Assembly: GCF_003122365.1 (NCBI RefSeq) | Contig: NZ_CP029254.1 | Coordinates: 620,001 to 684,000, forward strand | From: Streptomyces spongiicola | GTDB lineage: Bacteria; Actinomycetota; Actinomycetes; Streptomycetales; Streptomycetaceae | DNA length: 64,000 nt | Direction of reading: 5' to 3' | Part shown: positions 7,979-17,065 of the stretch, piece by piece | Numbering within the stretch: the first letter of the stretch is position 1 | Layout: each line of letters starts with the position of its first letter | Translations under genes and position numbers: made by a program | The notes under the pieces: generated by a model | Told to the model about the DNA's origin: nothing | Seen by the model: only the letters and a program-made list of their open reading frames with translations | Database searches by the model: none

Positions 7979-10468
7979 CTACGCCCCGCGTACCCGAAGG
8001 GCCCGGCGCAGGTCGTCCAGCTGGTCGACCAGCTTGCGCCGCATGAGGGGGATCATCTCCGAGTCGCGCAGGCACTCCTCACCGAGGCGGAGTGTCTCCG
8101 CGTCCACGGCGTGCAGCGGGAAGGCGTGGCGTCCGGCCGCCTCCGCGATCGCGGGCCCGCGCCGGTCCGCGAGTGCGACGGCCGACGGGTAGAAGCGCGG
8201 CACGTACGCGCGGACGAGTTCGGCCTGTTCGGGCTGCCAGAAGCCCTGCGCGGTGGCGGCGAAGAGGTAGTTGGACAGGTCGTCGGTCTCGAAGAGCCGG
8301 GACCACGCTGCCGCCTTGGCCTCCGCGGTGGGCAGCGCGGCTCGGCAGCGGGCCGCGCCCTCCTGCCCGGTGGCGCTGGGGTCGCGGGCGAGTTCGGCGG
8401 CGATCTCGGCGTCGCCGGTGGCGCCGAGGACGGCGAGCCGGCCGAGGACGCGCCAGCGCAGCTCGGCGTCGAGGCCGGGCCCGCCGGGCACACTGCCGTC
8501 GGCGAGCCAGTCGTGCAGCCCGTTGGGGTGCGCGGCGGCGTCGATGAAGTGGCGTACGGCGGTGAGGCGCAGGCCGGGGTGGCTGCCGTCCTCGGTGCGG
8601 CGGATGAGGTCGCGGGTGAGGTCGGTGAGCAGGGCCAGCGCGGCGGGGCGGTCGCCGGGGGCGAGGTAGCGGTCGGCGATCTGGGTGCGGGCGAAGGCCA
8701 GGACGCCCTGGACGACGGCGAGGTCGTGCTCGTGCGGGAGGTGGGCGCGGGCGGTCTCCAGATAGGCGGCGGGTTCGAGCCCCCCGTCGCGGACGGTGTC
8801 GCGGAGGCTGTTCCAGACGACGGCGCGGGTGAGCGGGTCGGGGATGCCGGAGAGGCCGCGCAGCGCGGGTTCCGCGGACTGGGCGTCGAGCCGGATCTTG
8901 GCGTAGCCGAGGTCGCCGTCGTTGAGGACGACGAGGTCGGGGCGGCGGCCGGTGCGGACGGTGCCGCCCGGGCCCTGGGGGACGTCGACCTCGAAGCGTT
9001 CTCGGAGCACGAGCGCGCGGCCGTCGACGGGGTCGCGGTCGTAGGTGCCGACCGCTATGCGGTGCGGGCGGCTGCCGTCGCGGTCGATGTCGAGGCGCCA
9101 GGTGCCGGTTTCGGCGGTGATCCGCGGGGTGAGGGTGTCGACGCCGGTGGTGCGCAGCCAGGCGGCGGCCCAGGTGTGCACGTCGCGGTCGGTGGCCTCG
9201 GCGAGGGAGTCGATGAAGTCGGCGAGGGTGGCGTTGCCGAAGCGGTGGCGCGCGAAGTGGGTGTTGATGCCGGCGAGGAAGTCCTTCTCGCCGAGCCAGG
9301 CGACGAGTTGGCGGAGCGCGGAGGCGCCCTTGGCGTAGGAGATCCCGTCGAAGTTGAGCAGTGCGGAGGCGGTGTCGGGGACCTTGTCGGGGTCGGGGGC
9401 CACGGGGTGGGTGGAGGGGCGCTGGTCGGCGTCGTAGCCCCAGGACTTGCGGCCGATGCCGAAGTCGGTCCAGGTGTCGGTGAAGCGGGTGGCCTCGGTG
9501 AGGGTCTGGTAGCCCATGTACTCGGCGAAGGACTCGTTCAGCCAGATGTCGTCCCACCAGCGGAGGGTGACGAGGTCGCCGAACCACATGTGGGCCATCT
9601 CGTGGGCGATGACCATGGCGCGGGTCTGGCGTTCGGTGTCGGTGACCGCGGAGCGGTAGACGAACTCGTCGCGGAAGGTGACGAGGCCGGGGTTCTCCAT
9701 GGCGCCGGCGTTGAACTCGGGTACGAAGGCCTGGTCGTAGGAGTCGAAGGGATAGGGCTCCTCGAACTTCTCGTGGTAGCGGTCGTAGCACTGCCGGGTG
9801 ACGTCGAGGATCTCGTCGGCGTCCTCGTCGAGGTGGCGGGCGAGGGAGCGGCGGCAGTGGATGCCGAAGGGGAGGCCGCGGTGCTCGGTGCGGACGGAGT
9901 GCCAGGGGCCGGCTGCGACGGCGACGAGGTAGGTGGGGATGCGGGGGGTGGGGGCGGCGGTCCAGCGGCCGTCGCCGTGGTGGGTGGTGATGCCGTTGGC
10001 GAGGACGGTCCAGCCCTCGGGTGCGGTGACCGCCAGTGCGAAGACCGCTTTGAGGTCGGGCTGGTCGAAGGCGGCGAAGACGCGCTGCACGTCGTCCAGG
10101 AAGAGCTGGGTGTAGACGTATGTCTCGCCGTCCGCGGGGTCGGTGAAGCGGTGCATGCCCTCGCCGGTGCGGGAGTAGTGCATGGTGGCTTCGATGCGCA
10201 GCTCGTGTTCGCCCTCGGTGAGTCCGGTGAGCGGAAGCCGGTTGCCGTCGAGCCGCTCCGGGTCGAGGGGCCGTCCGTCGAGGGTGGCGGAGCGCAGGGT
10301 GGCGGGCTTCAGCTCGACGAAGGTGTCGCCGGCGGCGCGGGCGGTGAACCCGATCACGGTGCGCGACTCGAAGGTGTCGCCGGTGGTGAGGTCGAGTTCG
10401 ACCGAGTAGTGGCGGACGTCCAGGAGCTGGGCTCGGGTCTGCGCTTCGTCGTGCGTGAGTACGGGCAT
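7979..10468 (-). CDS. pepN: Aminopeptidase N (M1 zinc metallopeptidase)
   Basis: Removes N-terminal residues from peptides in the cytoplasm during protein turnover. About 829 aa, normal for actinobacterial PepN. The exopeptidase motif GAMEN (in FNAGAMENPGLVT) and the zinc motif HEMAHMWFGDLVT with the downstream glutamate in NESFAEY are intact; the C-terminal ERAP1-like helical domain follows. I start at the ATG at 10468 (MPVLTHDEAQ), which matches the usual N-terminus; an in-frame ATG three codons upstream (10477) is equally possible because neither has a clear ribosome site. The gene reads away from the chorismate mutase gene upstream of it on the same strand, with a 54-bp gap. Confidence 0.95.
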   Translation of the reverse strand: MPVLTHDEAQTRAQLLDVRHYSVELDLTTGDTFESRTVIGFTARAAGDTFVELKPATLRSATLDGRPLDPERLDGNRLPLTGLTEGEHELRIEATMHYSRTGEGMHRFTDPADGETYVYTQLFLDDVQRVFAAFDQPDLKAVFALAVTAPEGWTVLANGITTHHGDGRWTAAPTPRIPTYLVAVAAGPWHSVRTEHRGLPFGIHCRRSLARHLDEDADEILDVTRQCYDRYHEKFEEPYPFDSYDQAFVPEFNAGAMENPGLVTFRDEFVYRSAVTDTERQTRAMVIAHEMAHMWFGDLVTLRWWDDIWLNESFAEYMGYQTLTEATRFTDTWTDFGIGRKSWGYDADQRPSTHPVAPDPDKVPDTASALLNFDGISYAKGASALRQLVAWLGEKDFLAGINTHFARHRFGNATLADFIDSLAEATDRDVHTWAAAWLRTTGVDTLTPRITAETGTWRLDIDRDGSRPHRIAVGTYDRDPVDGRALVLRERFEVDVPQGPGGTVRTGRRPDLVVLNDGDLGYAKIRLDAQSAEPALRGLSGIPDPLTRAVVWNSLRDTVRDGGLEPAAYLETARAHLPHEHDLAVVQGVLAFARTQIADRYLAPGDRPAALALLTDLTRDLIRRTEDGSHPGLRLTAVRHFIDAAAHPNGLHDWLADGSVPGGPGLDAELRWRVLGRLAVLGATGDAEIAAELARDPSATGQEGAARCRAALPTAEAKAAAWSRLFETDDLSNYLFAATAQGFWQPEQAELVRAYVPRFYPSAVALADRRGPAIAEAAGRHAFPLHAVDAETLRLGEECLRDSEMIPLMRRKLVDQLDDLRRALRVRGA

Positions 10469-10522
10469 GGGGGCCATGCTGCCCGATGGCCCCGGTCCCG
10501 TACACGGGGGTATCCGGATCGA

Positions 10523-10858
10523 TCAGCCTTTGCCGGTTGTGCCGGGTGCGTCGGCGATGCCCTCGTGGTGGCGGATGACCTCGGCGATGATGAAGTTCAG
10601 CAGCTTCTCGGCGAAGCCGGGGTCGAGCCGGGCGCTCTCGGCGAGTTGCCTGAGCCGGGCGATCTGGCGGGCCTCGCGGGCCGGGTCGGCGGGCGGGAGG
10701 TGGTGTTCGGCCTTGAGGTGGCCGACCTGCTGGGTGCATTTGAAGCGCTCGGCGAGCATGTGGACGACGGCCGCGTCGATGTTGTCGATGCTCTCGCGCA
10801 GCCTGGTGAGTTCGGCCAGGACGGAGTCGTCGGTGCCGCTCGTCTCGCTGGTGGTCAT
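10523..10858 (-). CDS. Chorismate mutase (AroQ type)
   Basis: Converts chorismate to prephenate, committing it to phenylalanine and tyrosine. The 111-aa length and all-helical pattern fit the AroQ class. Key features are ELTRLRESIDNIDAAVVHML with the active-site Arg in helix 1, the segment RFKCTQQVG with Lys, and REARQIARL in the last helix. It starts at the ATG at 10858 immediately before the conserved domain. No signal peptide, so it is cytoplasmic. It sits alone, upstream of pepN on the same strand and downstream of a repeat-filled gap, and could be co-transcribed with pepN. Confidence 0.93.
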   Translation of the reverse strand: MTTSETSGTDDSVLAELTRLRESIDNIDAAVVHMLAERFKCTQQVGHLKAEHHLPPADPAREARQIARLRQLAESARLDPGFAEKLLNFIIAEVIRHHEGIADAPGTTGKG

Positions 10859-11020
10859 GGAGTGGGAGCTTACGTCGGCAGGCGGGGTGGCGGTCAGGGC
10901 GCTCGGGATCCGGTACGCGGCCGCTCCGGCCGCCTGGGCCGGTTTGCGTTCTGGCGGGGCGCGCGTGGGGGCGTTCGGGATGCGGGAGCGCGGCGGGGCG
11001 CGCGTGGGGTCGTACGGGGT

Positions 11021-11352
11021 GCGGGAGCGGTCCCTCCGGGCGCAGCTGCGGTCGAACGGGTCCGGTGCCGGTCCCTCCGGGTACGCGTGGAGGCGTCCGG
11101 GGTGCGGGAGCGGTCCCTCCGGGCGCAGCTGCGGTCGAACGGGTCCGGTGCCGGTCCCTCCGGGTACGCGTGGAGGCGTTCGGGATGCGGGAGCGGTCCC
11201 TCCGGGCGCAGCTGCGGTCGAACGGCTCCGGTGCCGGTCCCTCCGGGTACGCGTGGAGGCGTTCGGGATGCGGGAGCGCGGCGGGGAGGAGGTGCGCCCG
11301 GGGTGGGTGTCGTCCCCGCCGCGTTCGCGGTTCAGTGCGCTGCCGGTGCGCC
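11021..11352. repeat. 83-bp tandem repeat array in a 514-bp gap
   Basis: The gap 10859-11372 carries an 83-bp unit starting GCGGGAGCGGTCCCTCCGGG at 11021, 11104 and 11187, with a truncated fourth start at 11270; spacing is exactly 83 bp each time. Each unit contains two related GGTCCCTCCGGG blocks and the string CTGCGGTCGAACGG. Flanks at 10940-11020 and 11270-11300 contain partial units (GTTCGGGATGCGGGAGCGCGGCGGGG). No gene is credible here: the period is not a multiple of three and the apparent open frames are only a GC effect. Confidence 0.9.
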
Positions 11353-11372
11353 GCGAGGGGCGCGAGGCGGGA

Positions 11373-12245
<873 letters not shown>

Positions 12246-12422
12246 TTATGAGGAGCACCCCCGCGGTCCCACAAGGAGCACATCTCGGCCAGACACGGCG
12301 CCCGCGACGGCACCCCGGACAACCGTCGGGGCGCGTCGGCGCGCCGTAGAGTCGGGAGGGTCCGGCCGTCCTCCCGACCGGTGGCGAACCGGCCGGGGGC
12401 AGCACCCACAGGGGGTTCCGGC

Positions 12423-13322
12423 GTGGCGAACGGCAGCGAGGTCGTGCACGGCTTCCCGCATCTCGACACGGTGCGGGCCGCGATCACGGCGCTGCACAAG
12501 CGGCTCTCGTACGACGGCGTGCGGGCGTACGGGAGCAGCGTCCCGCCCGCGGACGTCGCCTTCGCCGACGGCGAGGACCTCCACCTCGGGGCGCAGCGGG
12601 TGGCCCGTGCGCTGGTCCGTCAGCTGCGGCTGCCGGATGCCCGGATGATCGTCGGCTTCCGGGAGATGCACCACGCCGCGAGCGTCGAACTCACCGCCGG
12701 CCCGGAGTACTTCATCGAACTCAACGACCGGTTCCGCCGCCATCGCCGCGACATCGGGGCGGCCCTCGCGCACGAGATCACCCATGTGCTGCTGCACCGG
12801 CTCGGGCTGGAGTTCCTCGGACTGCGGGACAACGAGATCCTCACGGACACGGTGACGACGTACCTCGGGGCGGGCTGGCTGCTGCTCGACGCCTATCGCG
12901 AGGACGGGGTTTCCAGCCAGAAACTGGGCTATCTGACCCCGGAGGAGTTCGGTTACGTCCTGGCCAAACGCGCACTGGTATTCGGCGAGGACCCGTCGGT
13001 CTGGTTCACCAGCCCGCAGGGCTACACCGCGTACACCAGGGGCAGGGACCGGGCGCTGCGGGACGGCCGGCAGCCCCCGCTCGCGGCGGCGGGGTGGAAC
13101 GGGCGGCGCCGATACGCCAAGGACCGGCGGTACGCCGTGGAGCATCCGGGCTCGGCGCGGCCGGGGCACGGCTCCCCGTACGCCTTCGAGCACGCGCCGG
13201 GCGGCGGGCTGCGGGTGTCGTTCCCCTGCCCCACCTGCCACCAGCGGATCCGGGTGCCGGTACGCGGCCGGGTGAGGGCGCGGTGCGGACTGTGCCGGAC
13301 GGTTCTCGAATGCGACACCTGA
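12423..13322 (+). CDS. Putative HExxH zinc metalloprotease with C-terminal zinc ribbon
   Basis: I do not recognise a named family. The protein (299 aa from the GTG at 12423, GGGGG ribosome site) contains ALAHEITHVLLHRLGLEF near residue 120, a zincin motif HExxH, with NEILTDTVTTYLGAGWLLL downstream that may supply a third ligand. The last 35 residues carry two CxxC pairs (CPTCHQ and CGLC), a likely structural zinc ribbon. No signal peptide or membrane segment is seen, so it should be cytoplasmic. An upstream in-frame ATG at 12381 would add 14 low-complexity residues. TAGAGT at 12347-12352 could be a -10 element. It stands alone between trypsin and the ankyrin pseudogene. Confidence 0.85.
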   Translation: MANGSEVVHGFPHLDTVRAAITALHKRLSYDGVRAYGSSVPPADVAFADGEDLHLGAQRVARALVRQLRLPDARMIVGFREMHHAASVELTAGPEYFIELNDRFRRHRRDIGAALAHEITHVLLHRLGLEFLGLRDNEILTDTVTTYLGAGWLLLDAYREDGVSSQKLGYLTPEEFGYVLAKRALVFGEDPSVWFTSPQGYTAYTRGRDRALRDGRQPPLAAAGWNGRRRYAKDRRYAVEHPGSARPGHGSPYAFEHAPGGGLRVSFPCPTCHQRIRVPVRGRVRARCGLCRTVLECDT

Positions 13323-13355
13323 GGGGGCTTCCGCAGGGCGCTTTACACGAGCACC

Positions 13356-14410
13356 GTGGAGACCGAGGACGTCGGCAGACCGGTCCCCGGCCCGGCCGGA
13401 GAGCTCTTCGGGGGCTGTAGGGCGGCGACGCCGACGCGGTGGTGCGGGCGCCGCGGGCGGGAGCCCCGGCCGACGCGGTGGCGCGGGCGGGAGCCCCGGC
13501 CGACGCCGTCGACGGGGACGGCCTGACCGCGCTGTACACCGCCGCCGCCCGGGACCGGCCGGTCATGGTGCGTTGCTCTGCTGCGGGCGCGCCCGACCAG
13601 CGTCCGACGGGCCGGAGCTGCGCTGTGCGCGCTGCTGCGGCACGGCGCGGGCGCGGAGGACGCGCTGCCGAGCACGCGCGGCGGCGTCGACTCGAGGAGG
13701 AGCTGCGCGACCCGGCGAGGGCACGCGCGGAGCACGGGACGCTCGCGCCGGTGAGCCGCGTGCGGCGGTGGCGGAGGACGCGGGTCACGTGGTCCGGCTG
13801 CCCCGGACGGCGGCCGGGTCACCGGAGCCACAGCAGCGGCGCGCCGTGGGCGCTGCCGAGGAGGGCGGGACTGCGGAACCCGCGACGTCTGCGAGCGCGC
13901 CTGCGCACGGGACCGGACCGGGCACTGGCGAGCCGTGGCGGCCTCCAGCGCCGGCGGCGAGGAGTCTCCGCGCGGCGCCGCGGTGGGCGTGAGGACCGGC
14001 TGCGCAGTGCTCGCGCCGAGGCTGCCGACGACACGGATCGCCGGGCAGCCGTGCTGCGGAGCTGTCGCGAGCCCGCCACCCGAGGTGGACCGCGCGGTGG
14101 CGCGCTCGGCAGCACCGACCGGCGGGTACGCCTCGGCATCGCACCGGATCGAGGTCGCTTCACAGTGCGCGTGACGGGCTGGCCCGCGCACGCCGGACGG
14201 GTCGGCGTCATCGGGTGGGGCCCCGACGAGGGTCAGGCACCGACGCCGTCCTGCCGATTGACGAGGACCCCGCGATCCGGGCGCCGCTCCCGCGCCTGGA
14301 CGAACGCCGTACCGCACGGCGGGTCAGCGGCGGCCCTGCGATGCGTCAGGCGCCGGGAGCCGCGCTGGCCCGCACTGGAGAGCGAGGCCCGCGGCACGCG
14401 TACTCACGAC
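13356..14410 (+). pseudogene. Degraded ankyrin-repeat protein gene
   Basis: The left end reads cleanly as [18 protein letters not shown] from a GTG at 13356, then shifts frame, after which GDADAVVRA, AGAPADAV and DGDGLTALYTAAARDR appear. This is the N-terminus of the large ankyrin/HEAT-repeat proteins common in Streptomyces, where the same words occur in one frame. Further right, scraps in several frames (ALLRHGAGAED, DEDPAIRAP, LARTGERGP) look like eroded helical repeats, but no frame is continuous. Several frameshifts and missing blocks are needed to explain the region, so it cannot make the ancestral protein. Coordinates at the right end are approximate. The N-terminal identification is firmer than the rest. 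Confidence 0.65.
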
Positions 14411-16252
14411 TCCCCGCGGTACGTGCACGACGGTGCGCGCGGTTGAGCGACTCCGAGCGTGACGCCGCGCGGAGGGCCCCCGGCCGCCGGGGCACAAGGC
14501 CCGCCCCAGTGCGCAAGGGCCGCAGGCCGCAGGCGAGGACGGCGGGCCGCAGCGCGCCCTCGCAGATTCCGGCGTGCGTCGGGGGGTCGCGCCCGCGCGT
14601 GGGCCCGCGCCGCCGCATACGATCGGACGAGACCCGGCCGCCGCTGCGAGCCGCGACCCAGCCCACCACCGCGCGCCGTTTCCGCGCCATCGCGCGAAGC
14701 CCGTCCGCGCGCCGCATAGCCTCGGCGAAGTCGCCTCCGTCATGCGCGCGGCCCGGGCGATCGCGTCACCCAGCCGAGCGGACAGCCCGCCGCGCGACGA
14801 GGTCAGGCCCAACACCGGCTGGCCGCGCGTCAGTTGCCTGCCGAGAACCAGCAGACGGCCCGCGACGTGTGACGACGGCGGCGGCCGCCGTCCCGCGGTC
14901 TCGGCCCGCCAGTGCGCCGCCGCGTGCTTCAGCGGCAGGAAGTGCCCCTTCAGATGGACCCGCACCACGCGTCCCAGTCGTCCTCGTCGAGGTTGACCAG
15001 CATCCGGTCGCGCAGGAAGCCCGCGTGTTGCCCGAGCGTGTCGAGCCGCCCGAAGGGCCGAGGCCGTCGCCACCAGCGAGGCGCGCCCCTCGGACGAGGC
15101 CACGTCGCCGGAGTGGCCACCGCCTCGCCGCCTCGGGCGCGGATCTCCTCGACGACGAGTCGGCCGGGCCGTCCGCCGGGCGTACCGTCCGGCCCGACGC
15201 CCAGATCGTTGACACGACCCGTGCGCCCTCCGCCGCGAACGCCAGCGCACGTGGGCGCGCCCAGCCCCCGGCCCGCACCCGTCACGGCCACGACCCGGCC
15301 CCGGCAGATCCCGGCATATGCGCTTCATCTCGCCCTCCTTGCGATCGGTGATGCCCGTGGGACCCGCGTGGGAGCCCGTGGGTGCGCCGGCCGGCGACCG
15401 GGGGAGCCTCCGTCGCGGCCGCGTCGCCCACCACCTCCTTCGCCGCCCCCGCCCCGTCGCCGTCGCGCCGCCGGTCGCCACAGCCCCTCCCGCCGCGCCC
15501 GCCGCGGCCGCGGCGCCGAGGTACGCGGGGCGCTCCCCTCCCCCGTGGACCAGCAGGGACGCCCCGCTGATGTAGGCGGCCCGGTCGGACGCGAGGAACA
15601 CCGCCGCGTCGCCGATCTCGTCCGGCTCCGCGACACGGCCCAGCGGCACGGTGCGGCCCACCGCCGCGACACCGTGTTCGTCGCCGTAGTGGAGGTGCGA
15701 CAGTTCCGTGCGGACCATGCCGGGCACGATCGTGTTGACCCGCACCTCGGGCGCCCACTCCACCGCCATGGTCCGGGCCAGGCTCTCCAGCCCGGCCTTG
15801 GCCGCCCCGTAGACGGCCGTCCCGGGTGACGGCCGGGTCCCGCTCACGCTGCCGACCATCACGACGCATCCGCGGGACGCGCGCAGCAGGCCGCGGGCGG
15901 CGAGCGAGGCGGTCAGCGGCGCCGTCAGGTTCAGCTCCAGCACTCGCGCGTGCCGCGCCGGGCCGCCGTCCCGCAGCAGCCGGTACGGCGCGCCTCCCGC
16001 GTTGTTGACCAGGACGTCGAGCCGGCCGTGGCGGTGGGCGACCCGGGCGAAGAGGTCCTCGACCGACGCCGGGTCCCGCAGGTCGACGGGCAGGAACCGG
16101 GCCGTGCGGCCGGCCGACCGGACGGGCGCGTCCGGTGGCCTGCGGGCGCAGACGACGACGTCCGCCCCGGCCGCCAGGAACGCCCGTGCGATGCCCGCGC
16201 CGACACCGCGGGTTCCGCCGGTGACGACGGCGACCCTCCCGTCCAGCTCCAT
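14324..16252 (-). CDS. SDR-family oxidoreductase with lost stop (642-aa read-through ORF)
   Basis: The first about 245 residues are a good short-chain dehydrogenase/reductase: VAVVTGGTRGVGAGIA binds NAD(P), LVNNAGG follows, catalytic Ser lies in VMVGSVSG, YxxxK in AVYGAAKAG, and the C-terminus ends near ISGASLLVHGGGERP. Start ATG at 16252 has GGAAGG. After about residue 250 the frame runs without a stop through low-complexity sequence and then through the wreck of the next gene to 14324, so the last 380 residues are not native. The normal stop was probably lost by a frameshift near 15500. It is divergent from echA20 across a KstR2-like operator; this position equals one of the two SDR genes beside echA20 in Mycobacterium tuberculosis. 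A role on a steroid-derived CoA ester is inference from context. Confidence 0.78.
   Translation of the reverse strand: MELDGRVAVVTGGTRGVGAGIARAFLAAGADVVVCARRPPDAPVRSAGRTARFLPVDLRDPASVEDLFARVAHRHGRLDVLVNNAGGAPYRLLRDGGPARHARVLELNLTAPLTASLAARGLLRASRGCVVMVGSVSGTRPSPGTAVYGAAKAGLESLARTMAVEWAPEVRVNTIVPGMVRTELSHLHYGDEHGVAAVGRTVPLGRVAEPDEIGDAAVFLASDRAAYISGASLLVHGGGERPAYLGAAAAAGAAGGAVATGGATATGRGRRRRWWATRPRRRLPRSPAGAPTGSHAGPTGITDRKEGEMKRICRDLPGPGRGRDGCGPGAGRAHVRWRSRRRAHGSCQRSGRRAGRYARRTARPTRRRGDPRPRRRGGGHSGDVASSEGRASLVATASALRAARHARATRGLPARPDAGQPRRGRLGRVVRVHLKGHFLPLKHAAAHWRAETAGRRPPPSSHVAGRLLVLGRQLTRGQPVLGLTSSRGGLSARLGDAIARAARMTEATSPRLCGARTGFARWRGNGARWWAGSRLAAAAGSRPIVCGGAGPRAGATPRRTPESARARCGPPSSPAACGPCALGRALCPGGRGPSARRHARSRSTARTVVHVPRGVVSTRAAGLALQCGPARLPAPDASQGRR
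14430..15337 (-). pseudogene. Second SDR gene, heavily frameshifted
   Basis: Starting at the ATG at 15337 with ribosome site AAGGAGGGCGAG, recognisable pieces of one SDR appear in three different frames: VAVTGAGRGLG (cofactor motif), RALAFAAEGARVV, NDLGVGPDGTPGG, VVEEIRARGGEAVATP, GRLDTL, FLRDRMLVNLDEDDWDA and VHLKGHFLPLKHAAAHWRAE. After about 14870 similarity fades, with MTEAT at 14735 as a late island. Together these spell an SDR of the type paired with the first SDR in the HIP clusters of mycobacteria. At least four frameshifts separate the blocks, so it is non-functional. The start and the order of blocks are clear; the left boundary is a guess. Confidence 0.8.
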
Positions 16253-16280
16253 CGGCTGCTACCTTCCTGACGAACAGTCA

Positions 16281-16300
16281 CCTAACAAACGTTTGGTGGA
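16281..16300. promoter_or_regulatory. KstR2-like operator between SDR and echA20
   Basis: The sequence CCTAACAAACGTTTGGTGGA contains the perfect palindrome CAAACGTTTG (16286-16295) and fits the pattern CCTAnCAAnnnnTTGnTAGG with two mismatches. The same pattern occurs at 27931-27950. The KstR2 consensus I recall, AnCAAGnnCTTGnT, is matched at all but two specified positions. It lies 28 bp from the SDR start and 18 bp from echA20, so one dimer could repress both. Confidence 0.72.
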
Positions 16301-16318
16301 AAGGTAGCTGATCCGGTG

Positions 16319-17062
16319 ATGGGTGTCTCCACCGCGACCCCGGAGCGGGGCGTGTCCGTCGTGACGGCGGACTTCCCGCCCGTCAACGCCCTCCCCGTCC
16401 AGGGCTGGTACGAACTCGCCGGCGCCGTGCGCCGCGCGGGCCGGGACCCGGACGTCCGCTGTGTCGTCCTGGCCGCCGAGGGCCGGGGCTTCAACGCGGG
16501 CGTCGACATCAGGGAACTGCAACGCGACCCCGGGCACCGGGCACTCATCGGCGCCAACCGGGCCTGCCACGAGGCCTTCGGGGCCGTCTACGCGTGCGAG
16601 GTCCCCGTCGTCGCCGCCGTCCACGGCTTCTGCCTGGGCGGCGGGATCGGCCTCGCCGGGAACGCCGACGCCGTCGTCGCCTCCGACGACGCCGTCTTCG
16701 GGCTGCCGGAGCTGGACCGGGGAGCCCTCGGGGCCGCCACCCACCTCGCCCGCCTCGTCCCCCAGCATCTGATGCGCACCCTCTACTACACCTCCCGCAC
16801 CGTGACGGCCGCCGAACTGCACGCCCACGGCTCGGTGTGGCGGGTCGTCCCGCGCGACGGGCTCCGTGCCGCGGCCCTGGAGCTGGCGCGCGAGATCGCC
16901 GCCAAGGACGGCCTTCTCATCCGGCTGGCCAAGGCCGCCATCAACGGCATCGACCCCGTGGACGTGCACCGCAGCTACCGGTACGAGCAGGGCTTCACCT
17001 TCGAGGCGGCCCTCGCCGGGACCGCGGACCGCGTCCGGGACACCTTCGGCAAGGAGGCATGA
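16319..17062 (+). CDS. echA20: EchA20-type enoyl-CoA hydratase/ring hydrolase
   Basis: A crotonase-fold protein of 247 aa. It contains RGFNAGVDI, the oxyanion-hole segment, and FCLGGGIGLAGNADAVVAS with FGLPELDRG. In mycobacteria EchA20 opens the last but one ring of the steroid nucleus by hydrolysing a bicyclic diketo-acyl-CoA formed from HIP; the N-terminus here (GVSTATPERGVSVVT, then PPVNA) aligns with that enzyme from memory. I choose the ATG at 16319 because it gives the same N-terminal length; a GTG one codon earlier (16316) is possible. The next gene starts 3 bp after its stop, so echA20-ipdA-ipdB-ipdC are one operon under the operator at 16281. Confidence 0.88.
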   Translation: MGVSTATPERGVSVVTADFPPVNALPVQGWYELAGAVRRAGRDPDVRCVVLAAEGRGFNAGVDIRELQRDPGHRALIGANRACHEAFGAVYACEVPVVAAVHGFCLGGGIGLAGNADAVVASDDAVFGLPELDRGALGAATHLARLVPQHLMRTLYYTSRTVTAAELHAHGSVWRVVPRDGLRAAALELAREIAAKDGLLIRLAKAAINGIDPVDVHRSYRYEQGFTFEAALAGTADRVRDTFGKEA

Positions 17063-17065
17063 CCC

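Noticed and set aside
16281-16300. KstR (not KstR2) operator
   Set aside because: The KstR pattern with conserved TnnAACnnGTTnnA spacing fits worse than the KstR2 pattern, and the neighbouring genes are of the KstR2 set.
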